Of a DNA stretch of 24,840 bases, positions 1-5,951 are shown in pieces (positions within the stretch are counted from its first letter, which is position 1; every line of letters begins with the position of its first letter). Below the pieces are notes generated by a model. That model did not search any database. It was not told the origin of the DNA and was given only the letters and a program-made list of their open reading frames with translations. Origin of the DNA: an uncultured Gemmatimonadaceae bacterium (GTDB lineage Bacteria; Gemmatimonadota; Gemmatimonadetes; Gemmatimonadales; Gemmatimonadaceae); NCBI GenBank assembly GCA_955652635.1, contig CATPBN010000102.1, positions 1 to 24,840 on the forward strand, written 5' to 3'. Both the position numbers and the translations under genes were made by a program.

Positions 1-1
1 A

Positions 2-178
2 TTCCGCACCGCGCAAAATCAGCAGCTCGAAGCAATCGTCGAGGTGTTCAATGTCCTCAATCGGGACAACTTCCGCGATCCGTCGTCGGCGTCCTTGCTC
101 TTTAACTTCGACGGAACGATCCGCAATGGCCTTGGAGACCCGCGTCAAATACAAGTCGGCGTGAGGTACGGTTTCTAG
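2..178 (+). CDS. TonB-dependent outer-membrane receptor, C-terminal end (partial)
   Basis: The reading frame is open from the left edge and ends in TAG at 176-178, giving the last 58 residues of a protein whose start lies outside the window. The fragment has NVLNRDNF followed near the end by QIQVGVRYGF. The pattern of a 'VFNVLN..NF' segment, a short loop and a last beta strand ending in aromatic Phe is typical of TonB-dependent receptors and carboxypeptidase-regulatory-domain/plug proteins of the outer membrane. The terminal Phe is the usual signal for barrel insertion by the BAM complex. The substrate cannot be told from this fragment. A strong terminator follows 35 bases downstream, so this is the last gene of its transcript. 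Confidence 0.75.
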   Translation, partial: FRTAQNQQLEAIVEVFNVLNRDNFRDPSSASLLFNFDGTIRNGLGDPRQIQVGVRYGF

Positions 179-213
179 ACGGCCTCGGCGTTGGGATTTG
201 GGAGCGTGATTAG

Positions 214-245
214 AACGGGACGAGCAAGCTCGTCCCGTTTTTTTT
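214..245 (+). terminator. Rho-independent terminator after the receptor gene
   Basis: Positions 214-225 (AACGGGACGAGC) are perfectly complementary to 228-239, leaving a two-base loop (in practice probably an 11-bp stem with a CAAG tetraloop). The run of T from 238 to 244 follows directly. It closes the receptor transcript. Almost the same hairpin recurs at 1102-1135. Confidence 0.93.
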
Positions 246-324
246 CTACCTAACTGAGCAGGGGGCTCTGGGCTTTGCAGCTAGGGCTCGGGGCTTTCGT
301 ACCGGCGAAACCCAACGACGCATT

Positions 325-417
325 TCACCCCACGAACAGCCCGACGCAGCCGATCGTGTAGAAATACAGATCACGGATCCTGTCATAGATGCTTCTATCG
401 CGTGTCAGCAGCTCCAT
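325..417 (-). CDS. Possible 30-residue small protein with an exceptionally strong ribosome-binding site
   Basis: An ATG at 417 opens 30 codons ending in TGA at 325-327. What makes it notable is the ten-base stretch GGAGGTGATC at 431-422, a full match to the complement of the 16S 3' end, placed nine bases before the ATG. The product starts MELLTRDRSIYDRIRDLYFY and has a charged first half and a hydrophobic end (TIGCVGLFVG) that could associate with a membrane. I recognise no family. It points away from the neighbouring lipoprotein gene and ends 80 bases short of the receptor's terminator, on the opposite strand. It could equally be a chance frame, since nothing but the ribosome-binding site and spacing supports it. 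Confidence 0.4.
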   Translation of the reverse strand: MELLTRDRSIYDRIRDLYFYTIGCVGLFVG

Positions 418-421
418 TGGC

Positions 422-431
422 GATCACCTCC
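422..431 (-). promoter_or_regulatory. Extended Shine-Dalgarno sequence of the 30-codon frame
   Basis: Read on the minus strand this is GGAGGTGATC, complementary over ten bases to the conserved 3' end of 16S rRNA. The spacing of GGAGG to the ATG at 417 is nine bases, close to ideal. It is the strongest such site I noticed in the window. Confidence 0.5.
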
Positions 432-700
432 GGTGGAATCCGATCTTGTCAGGTTGAGACCACACTCAACGCTGGAGATTCCTTGTCATGGCGATGTCAC
501 GCGCGGGTCCACGAACCGTAACATTTTCAGGGATAGCTCAGCCGCCGCCGCGATTCCAGCCGGCAAAGCAACGTGCTTCCGGGCGAGCGATTTTGTAATC
601 CTGACGCAATGTTCGCCGCCCCCAAAAGCAGGCTACAAATAGGACTCCTTGGGCACCTCAATTGCCTTACTAAGTCTCGGACTTCATTCGGGAGCAGGAG

Positions 701-1072
701 ATGCGAGGCATTCAACGGGCACTAGGAATTCTGACCATGAGCGGGGTGCTGCTCACGGTCGGCGCTTGCAATGGTACCTTGGGCAACGTCCTTGGCAGCG
801 TTCTCGGCAACGGCAGCGGCACGCAACAGCAGGGTCAGACGGCGCAAATCAACGGGACCGTTCGCGGCCTCGACACGCGCAGCCAGCAGATCAACATCCA
901 GGATAACTCGAGCGGCCAGACCTACTGGGTGCAGTACGACAACCGGACACAGGTCGTCTACCGCAACCAAGCCTATCCGGCCGCGTCGATCCGTCAGGGC
1001 GACAACGTGACGGCAAGGATCCAGGTGGTGGCCAACAATAGTTACTACACGGATTACGTGCAGATCAACTAG
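701..1072 (+). CDS. Small lipoprotein with an OB/DUF5666-like C-terminal domain
   Basis: This codes for 123 residues with an N-terminal signal ending in a lipobox (TVGAC, Cys23), so the mature protein should be lipid-anchored. After Cys23 comes a Gly/Asn/Gln-rich linker to about residue 48. A small all-beta region follows (about 49-123: INGTVRGLDTRSQQINIQD, then an alternating strand pattern ending YVQIN). The 'GTV..LD....I.I.D....' layout resembles small OB-type, DUF5666-like domains of unknown role. GGAG lies just upstream of the ATG at 701 and supports this start. The gene stands alone between two terminators. Function is unknown. Confidence 0.85.
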   Translation: MRGIQRALGILTMSGVLLTVGACNGTLGNVLGSVLGNGSGTQQQGQTAQINGTVRGLDTRSQQINIQDNSSGQTYWVQYDNRTQVVYRNQAYPAASIRQGDNVTARIQVVANNSYYTDYVQIN

Positions 1073-1101
1073 CACGGCGTACGGGTTTGCCGGCGTGATA
1101 G

Positions 1102-1135
1102 GAACGGGACGAGTAAGCTCGTCCCGTTCTTTTTT
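1102..1135 (+). terminator. Rho-independent terminator after the small lipoprotein
   Basis: A 12-bp perfect stem, GAACGGGACGAG at 1102-1113 with its complement at 1118-1129, has loop TAAG and is followed by six T at 1130-1135. Stem and preceding bases (GCGTGAT) are nearly identical to the terminator at 214-245, which points to a duplicated element rather than chance. Confidence 0.93.
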
Positions 1136-1284
1136 CGAGAACACGGCGGCGCGCGCGAAACACCTGTATGAGAGCTTCGAGCTCCAGCGTAGTTGCCGGG
1201 CACGCCCAGCCACGACTATTCAATCCCGCGCGAGTACTACGGTCGGACCATATACATGGGGGCTAAGTACGGCCTCTAAAGCTT

Positions 1285-1317
1285 AGGCGTCCAGATCGCT
1301 TTTCGATCTGGACGCCT
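1285..1317. other. Perfect 14-bp hairpin upstream of the aromatic leader
   Basis: AGGCGTCCAGATCG at 1285-1298 is perfectly complementary to 1304-1317, with loop CTTTT. There is no T run on either side in either direction, so it is not a classic intrinsic terminator. It sits just before the promoter of the leader peptide and may insulate that transcription unit or mark the end of an upstream RNA. I found no gene in 1136-1331. Confidence 0.6.
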
Positions 1318-1331
1318 GGCTCATCCCACTC

Positions 1332-1360
1332 TTTACTTTCCCCCGACACGATCGTATCCT
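1332..1360 (+). promoter_or_regulatory. Candidate sigma-70 promoter of the aromatic leader/pheA-aroH unit
   Basis: TTTACT at 1332-1337 and TATCCT at 1355-1360 are 17 bases apart; each matches four of six consensus bases. Transcription would start near 1367, one base from the GTG of the leader peptide at 1368. That would make the leader mRNA leaderless and would explain why the leader peptide has no Shine-Dalgarno sequence. Confidence 0.5.
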
Positions 1361-1367
1361 TTTCGCC

Positions 1368-1451
1368 GTGAGCACTCTCTTTAGCGCTACCTATTACTAC
1401 AGCTTCTTCGGATACAACCGATGGGGGCCCCGGTCGCGCGCAGTAAACTAA
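1368..1451 (+). CDS. Aromatic amino-acid leader peptide (attenuation control of the prephenate dehydratase-chorismate mutase gene)
   Basis: A GTG at 1368 opens 27 codons closed by TAA at 1449-1451. The core of the peptide reads ATYYYSFFGYNRW. With an earlier Phe it carries three Phe, four Tyr and one Trp codon in 27, far above chance and arranged in runs, as in known leader peptides such as pheL. It lies directly upstream of a gene of Phe biosynthesis and is followed by alternative RNA hairpins, the standard plan of ribosome-mediated attenuation. When charged tRNA-Phe (or tRNA-Tyr) is scarce, the ribosome should stall within 1392-1409 and leave 1423-1433 free to form the antiterminator. No Shine-Dalgarno sequence is visible; the promoter position suggests leaderless translation. 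The peptide itself needs no function. The GTG start is the main uncertainty. Confidence 0.8.
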   Translation: MSTLFSATYYYSFFGYNRWGPRSRAVN

Positions 1452-1483
1452 GAGAACACAGCGCAAGAAGACTCCGGGCCTCC
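1423..1483 (+). promoter_or_regulatory. Antiterminator pairing of the aromatic attenuator
   Basis: GGGGGCCCCGG at 1423-1433, inside the end of the leader peptide frame, can pair with CCGGGCCTCC at 1474-1483. This gives ten pairs, including one G-U, and one bulged C at 1428. The 3' partner overlaps the left arm of the terminator (1477-1485), so the two folds exclude each other. A ribosome that reaches the stop codon at 1449 would cover or disrupt the antiterminator less than one that passes through and lets the terminator form. A ribosome stalled at the Tyr triplet or Phe pair leaves the 5' arm exposed. Pairing was worked out by eye. Confidence 0.7.
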
Positions 1484-1508
1484 GCCAATCGCGGGGGCCT
1501 TCTCTTTT
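1477..1508 (+). terminator. Attenuator terminator between leader peptide and pheA-aroH
   Basis: GGCCTCCGC (1477-1485) pairs with GCGGGGGCC (1491-1499) over nine bases with one G-U, with loop CAATC. A T-rich tail TTCTCTTTT (1500-1508) follows. It lies after the leader peptide stop and before the structural gene, as expected for a conditional terminator. A second copy of the left arm core, GCCTCCGC at 1513-1520, could also pair with 1491-1498 and may tune the switch. Confidence 0.8.
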
Positions 1509-1565
1509 CAGAGCCTCCGCGCCGCAGCGACAGCCCACCTCGCTAAACCTTATGTCGGGACAGTC

Positions 1566-2606
1566 ATGGTGAAATCTCAAACGTCGAACAGGAATGGTAC
1601 GGGACCACAGGGCACGGGCGACGCTCGCTCGCGTAACCTGACAATGCGCGTCGCGTTTCAGGGCGATCGCGGTGCATACGCCGAGAGCGCAATCGCGCAG
1701 ATTTGGCGGCATCGGGTGGAGCAGATCCCGGTTCCCACGTTCACCGGCGCGGTGCGGGCGGTTCAGGAAGGTGACGCAGATGCGTGCGTGGTTCCCCTCG
1801 AGAATTCCATCATAGGAAGAGTCGACGCCGGGTGGCACGCTCTGGCAGCTTATCCGGACATGCGAACTGTCGGCGAGACGTTCGTTCCCGTTCGTCATTG
1901 TCTGCTCGCTCCCAAGGGCGCGACGCTCGAGGGTTTGACTACTGCCGCGAGCCATCCGGTTGCTCTCGCTCAGTGCAGCCGGTTCTTCGAGACGCACCCG
2001 TGGATAAAACAGAGCAAGTATTTCGACACCGGTGGCGCCGCGCGAGACGTCGCGGAGCGCGGCGATCTGTCCCGCGCAGCAATCGCCAGTCGTGCAGCAG
2101 GTGAGCGTTACGGACTCGACGTTCTCGAGGAAGGGGTTCAGGATCAGCGCGACAACTACACGCGGTTCGTCGCCGTCGTCTCCGAGAGCTCCGGCCTTTG
2201 GCGACGCAGCTACGCAATTCGCGGAGCTACTTCGGTTGAGGAAGACAACGCGCAGCAGGTTGCGGAGGCCACGCGCGAGCTGCTCCGCCACATCGTCGAG
2301 CGGAACTGTCTAGAGCTCGATGAAATCGTGAGCGTGATCTTCACGGTAACCCAGGACATTCGGTCAGTATTCCCCGCGCTCGCCGCGCGGGAGATGGGCT
2401 GGGTCGGTGTGCCGCTTCTTTGCGCCAGCGAGATCCCGGTCGAAGGATCGATGCCGCGCTGTCTTAGAACACTTCTACAGGTAGAGCTGCGCGCACCGAG
2501 ACGGCTCGAAACGCACGTCTATCTTAGGGAGGCTGTTGCGCTTCGACCCGATCTGGAGGCCGCAGCGTCTGGGGTACATCGCGATTCCGACGCCGCGCTC
2601 AGATAG
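1566..2606 (+). CDS. Bifunctional prephenate dehydratase-AroH-type chorismate mutase fusion
   Basis: This 346-residue enzyme should convert chorismate to prephenate and prephenate to phenylpyruvate in the cytoplasm. Residues 27-206 are a prephenate dehydratase domain: VAFQGDRGAYAES (29-41), PLENS (77-81), HPVALAQC (130-137), DTGGAA (154-159), AAIAS (171-175), and NYTRF (197-201) with the conserved Thr-Arg-Phe. Residues 214-330 match the trimeric AroH chorismate mutase rather than the AroQ fold of E. coli PheA: AIRGATSVEE (217-226), FPALAARE, VPLLCASEIPVEGS, CLRTLLQV, HVYLREAVALRPDL. Equivalents of B. subtilis AroH Arg7, Cys75, Glu78, Arg90, Tyr108 and Arg116 are R219, C286, E289, R301, Y319 and R327. 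No ACT domain (no ESRP-type motif) is present. Residues 1-26 look unstructured and a second start at 1644 (M27) is possible; neither start has a clear Shine-Dalgarno sequence. The 3' end overlaps the convergent permease gene by eight bases. Confidence 0.93.
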   Translation: MVKSQTSNRNGTGPQGTGDARSRNLTMRVAFQGDRGAYAESAIAQIWRHRVEQIPVPTFTGAVRAVQEGDADACVVPLENSIIGRVDAGWHALAAYPDMRTVGETFVPVRHCLLAPKGATLEGLTTAASHPVALAQCSRFFETHPWIKQSKYFDTGGAARDVAERGDLSRAAIASRAAGERYGLDVLEEGVQDQRDNYTRFVAVVSESSGLWRRSYAIRGATSVEEDNAQQVAEATRELLRHIVERNCLELDEIVSVIFTVTQDIRSVFPALAAREMGWVGVPLLCASEIPVEGSMPRCLRTLLQVELRAPRRLETHVYLREAVALRPDLEAAASGVHRDSDAALR

Positions 2607-5301
2607 TCCTTAGTGCTTCAAGCGCCTTAGCGCGAGTAACCCTCTGCGCAATAACCACCGCGAGAACCGTGGAAGCACACCCGGCGACTATGAGCACCAC
2701 GAGATACACCCACGGCATCGCGAGTGACTGCGGTGCTGGATCAAAGACGCCGGTCAACACCTTGACCAGCATCTTCGCGATCCCGAGACCCGTCGCGAAG
2801 CCGAGCACCATTCCGGCGATGAGGATGATCAGGCCCTCGGTCCAGAGAAAGGAGCCAAGCTGACGACCCTTCGCGCCCATCGCCGCGAGCAGGGCGAAAT
2901 CGCGGCGACGCTCGATCAGTCCCAGTCCCAGCACCAGACCGCTCGCTCCTGCGATCAGCAGTATCGCGAACGACAGCTCGATCCATGTGAGTCCGTGCAG
3001 ATCGACCGCCGTGAGACTCGAGCTGATCGACTTGAGAACCGAGCCAAGGTCGGTGACGCGCGCGCCGGGTAGCTTGGCGGCGATCGGCTCGATGGATTTC
3101 GCCAGCTGGGCGGGCGGCACGTTCCCGCGAATCAACAACACCTCGCGCGCGGGCTCGCCGGTCTGCGACGCGACGTACCCCTCATTGGCAAGGATGAACG
3201 AGTCCTTTGGCGCCGTCGAGAACTCCCGCACCACTCCGATGAAATGGAACGGCACCGCGTGATACTGGTGGTCCTTCGAATTCTGCAGACGAAGATTGAC
3301 CAGGTCGCCGAGCTTCAGCTGGAAGTCGTTGACCGTCTCCTGGGACAGCAGCGCCCCGTCCGGCTGCGCAGCCAGCTTCGCCATCGTCCCGCGAGCGTCG
3401 TTGCTGGCGAAAAACGCGTTGGACAGCTCGGCGGCATCGCCAATGTTCAGCGCGTTGATGCCGTAGATGTCCTGCAGATCGTTGCCCACGTACGCGTAGC
3501 GGTGGATCATCGCCCTGGCGGCGGTCACTCCCGGAACTTTGCTGATGCTATCCAGCAGCTGACCGGCCGGATAAGGCGTCGTTCCCGTCACAGTGACATC
3601 GGAGCCATTTGTGAGCGCAGCATCGACGCGCGACTGCACGTTGTAAGTCGTGTTGAACACAGCCGTCGACACTGCGAAGGAAAAGGCGAGCGTCACGAGG
3701 ACGACGCCGCGCGTGATCAATCGAGCCTGGCGCGACACCGACGCCGCGACAATCGGCGACAACGCGCCGGCGAGCGGTTTGAACACGCGCGATACGAACG
3801 CGCGTCCTCCGGCTAGGCCGTGTCGGAAGATCCTCGTCACCAACAATCCAACGCCGATCCATAGCGCTAGCGGCGCCAGAAAGGATCCATAAGACACCGA
3901 CGTCGCCGCCACTCCCTCTGGCGCGAGAACGATCTGATAACCGGCTGCCGCGGTGCGCCAGTACACCAGGCCCGCGATCGCCAGCAAGATGAGATCGATC
4001 CACGTCCTCTCCCAGAACGGAGCTCCGCCACGGCCTAACCTGAGTCGACCCGTACGCACCGTTGCGGCGCGCGCCTCGCGCCACGCGGGTACGATCACGG
4101 CTGTAAGCGCGGTGCCGATACCGATCACGAGCGCGACCACGAACACTACGGTCGTCTGCCGTGTGGCGAGTGGAATCGTCACCATCTGGCTCACGATCAC
4201 CAGAGTGATGATCAGCGCAACGATCGCAGCCAACAGCGACACGACGATCGCTTCGAGCGATTCCAGTCGGATAATCATTGGCGTCGTCGCGCCTCGTACG
4301 CGCAACAGTGCTTGCTCGCGCCGCCGGCGATCTCCTCCCGTCGCGCTAACTGCGAAGGTCAGGATGATCGCGAGGATTGCGCCGGGCAAGCCGAGGAAGA
4401 GAAAGAGAACACGCGCGTACAGCGCATCTTCTCTTACAGCATCGAGTCGAGCCGCGAGATTGTCGGCGACGATGGCGCTGCCGACTACGCGCGCCTCGAA
4501 GTTGTGCGCGAGCTGCTCCACGTACACGTACGCATTGCGTGGATCGTCGGGGAACGCGTGGCCGAGCCGCACGTGCAATTGCGTGTGCATCGTGCCTGGT
4601 CGCACGATCGCTTGCTGGTCGAACCATTTATGCCAGACATCGATCGGAACGATGAGTACGTTGTCCGGCGGAGCCTGGGGCGCTGCCCCGGGCGGAACGC
4701 CGATCGCCTGAAAGAGCGCGTCGGCCTGAGGGAGATCGACTATCCCGTCGATGCGGGCCGTCAACGGCGGCAACCCAGTCCGCGGTGCCAGCTTGATCGT
4801 TGAATCGATGCGAGTGATGGTGATGGTATCACCCACTGACACGTGAAGATTGGCGGCCGTCTGCTGCGCGATCAGAATTCCCACGGCAGCTCCGAGCATT
4901 GGTCGCAGCAACCCCGGGAAATCCCTCCAGTACGTCGGCGCGACGCCGAGGATTTTCCCCTCGCCCGTCGTCTGAGTAGTGCTGCCAAGAGTGTTGCCGC
5001 CACTCTTCGCCGTGAGTCCGCTCACGTCGGCGTACCCGACCGAGTCGACCGCGCGCACGGTTACAGCCTGGTTCAGCTGCTGCAGGACGGAGTCGACGGT
5101 GGTCCCACCTACCAGCTGGATCTGCCAGTCGATGGGAACGTCACCAACCGCGCGCTGAGTCATTGTGGCCGCGCTGGCGTTGATGAAGATGCCAAGAATG
5201 GACAGGAGTGCGATGGTGACGCTGACTCCCAACACAGCCGGCAGCATTCGCCCATAGCGTCGACGCACGAGGCCGGAGAGCCAGGTGGTGATCGCCCTCA
5301 T
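2599..5301 (-). CDS. ABC transporter permease with two FtsX domains
   Basis: This codes for 900 residues from the ATG at 5301, which overlaps the ATPase stop as ATGA; an ATG nine codons earlier is less likely. Ten membrane segments are visible: one at about 20-42; three at about 298-320, 350-372 and 384-406; two at about 434-450 and 472-492; one at about 530-550; and three between about 775 and 890. The FtsX-type cytoplasmic motif occurs twice (REQALLRVRGATTPMI near 328, and RRRDFALLAAMGAKGRQL before the ninth segment). Two large extracytoplasmic regions (about 43-297 and 551-770) separate the membrane groups. This is the layout of large MacB/LolCE-superfamily permeases in which two half-permeases are joined. 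Such systems move lipids, lipoproteins or peptides or transmit mechanical force; the substrate here is unknown. It is the last gene of the operon. Confidence 0.9.
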   Translation of the reverse strand: MRAITTWLSGLVRRRYGRMLPAVLGVSVTIALLSILGIFINASAATMTQRAVGDVPIDWQIQLVGGTTVDSVLQQLNQAVTVRAVDSVGYADVSGLTAKSGGNTLGSTTQTTGEGKILGVAPTYWRDFPGLLRPMLGAAVGILIAQQTAANLHVSVGDTITITRIDSTIKLAPRTGLPPLTARIDGIVDLPQADALFQAIGVPPGAAPQAPPDNVLIVPIDVWHKWFDQQAIVRPGTMHTQLHVRLGHAFPDDPRNAYVYVEQLAHNFEARVVGSAIVADNLAARLDAVREDALYARVLFLFLGLPGAILAIILTFAVSATGGDRRRREQALLRVRGATTPMIIRLESLEAIVVSLLAAIVALIITLVIVSQMVTIPLATRQTTVVFVVALVIGIGTALTAVIVPAWREARAATVRTGRLRLGRGGAPFWERTWIDLILLAIAGLVYWRTAAAGYQIVLAPEGVAATSVSYGSFLAPLALWIGVGLLVTRIFRHGLAGGRAFVSRVFKPLAGALSPIVAASVSRQARLITRGVVLVTLAFSFAVSTAVFNTTYNVQSRVDAALTNGSDVTVTGTTPYPAGQLLDSISKVPGVTAARAMIHRYAYVGNDLQDIYGINALNIGDAAELSNAFFASNDARGTMAKLAAQPDGALLSQETVNDFQLKLGDLVNLRLQNSKDHQYHAVPFHFIGVVREFSTAPKDSFILANEGYVASQTGEPAREVLLIRGNVPPAQLAKSIEPIAAKLPGARVTDLGSVLKSISSSLTAVDLHGLTWIELSFAILLIAGASGLVLGLGLIERRRDFALLAAMGAKGRQLGSFLWTEGLIILIAGMVLGFATGLGIAKMLVKVLTGVFDPAPQSLAMPWVYLVVLIVAGCASTVLAVVIAQRVTRAKALEALRTI

Positions 5302-5951
5302 CGCAGCACTCCGTGATCCATCTTCCACTGCGTCTCCATCCGGCTGGCGACGAATGGATCGTGGGTAGCGATGACGAGCGCGGTGTCGGTGCCCTTGATG
5401 CGGCGCAGGAGAAGGCTGAGCAGGTGCTTGGCGGTCTGGTGATCGAGCTGTCCGGTCGGCTCGTCGGCGAGAATCAGCTCCGGCTGCGTGATGAGGCTTC
5501 GCGCGACGGCGGCGCGCTGCGCCTGTCCCCCGGAAATCTCCTCCGGCAGCTTGTCGGCGAGCTCGGCGAGATCGAGAGCGCGGAGTATCAACGCGGCGTC
5601 GTTCCGCGCTTCGACCGGGTTCGAGCCGACGAGAAGTTGTGGGACCTCGATGTTCTCGAGGACGGTGAGCGGCGCCAGGAGGCTCTCGGTCTGGAAGACG
5701 AAAGAGACCTTCGCAGGGCGTAGAGTGTCACGCTCGCCCAGGGCGGGCCAGCGAACCGAGCCGCTGGTGGGCTCGTCGAGTCCGGCGAGAAGATGGAGCA
5801 GCGTCGACTTGCCACTGCCCGACGGACCAACGAGGGCGATGCGGTCACCCCGCTCGATCCTGCACGTCGCGTGTTTCAGCGCGACCACTCTGCTGCCGTT
5901 CGTTCCGAATACTCGACCCGCGCCGACTGCTTCGGCGAGTGTGTCGGTCAT
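5298..5951 (-). CDS. ABC transporter ATP-binding protein (LolD/MacB type), first of two
   Basis: This 217-residue cytoplasmic ATPase should power the FtsX-type permease encoded next. Walker A is GPSGSGKST (42-50), the Q-loop Gln is in FVFQTES (84-90), the signature is ISGGQ (139-143), Walker B with catalytic Glu is LILADEP (159-165), and the switch His is in ATHDP (His197). All motifs needed for ATP hydrolysis are intact; the signature has Ile for the usual Leu, which is common in this family. Length and the LADEPTGQLD D-loop are typical of the LolD/MacB group. Its start ATG (5951-5949) overlaps the stop of the upstream ATPase as ATGA, and its own stop overlaps the permease start in the same way, indicating translational coupling. 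Confidence 0.93.
   Translation of the reverse strand: MTDTLAEAVGAGRVFGTNGSRVVALKHATCRIERGDRIALVGPSGSGKSTLLHLLAGLDEPTSGSVRWPALGERDTLRPAKVSFVFQTESLLAPLTVLENIEVPQLLVGSNPVEARNDAALILRALDLAELADKLPEEISGGQAQRAAVARSLITQPELILADEPTGQLDHQTAKHLLSLLLRRIKGTDTALVIATHDPFVASRMETQWKMDHGVLR

Larger units (their letters stand above)
246..700. other. Intergenic stretch between receptor and lipoprotein genes
   Basis: These 455 bases hold no convincing long gene. The only coding candidate is the 30-codon minus-strand frame at 325-417. A 69-codon plus-strand frame at 433-642 has no ribosome-binding site and an unlikely composition. The promoter of the lipoprotein gene at 701 must lie in the second half, but I see no clear -35/-10 pair. 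Confidence 0.5.

Noticed and set aside
531..600. GGATAGCTCAG resembling the 5' part of a tRNA
   Set aside because: The D-arm is not followed by an anticodon stem, and there is no GGTTCGAATCC-type T-loop or matching acceptor stem.
433..642. Plus-strand frame of 69 codons upstream of the small lipoprotein
   Set aside because: No ribosome-binding site, atypical composition and no recognisable feature.
1263..2291. Minus-strand frame of 342 codons opposite the leader and PDT-AroH gene
   Set aside because: It lies antisense to a gene with clear family motifs along its whole length, crosses the attenuator, and its product has no recognisable domain. Long antisense frames are common in GC-rich DNA.
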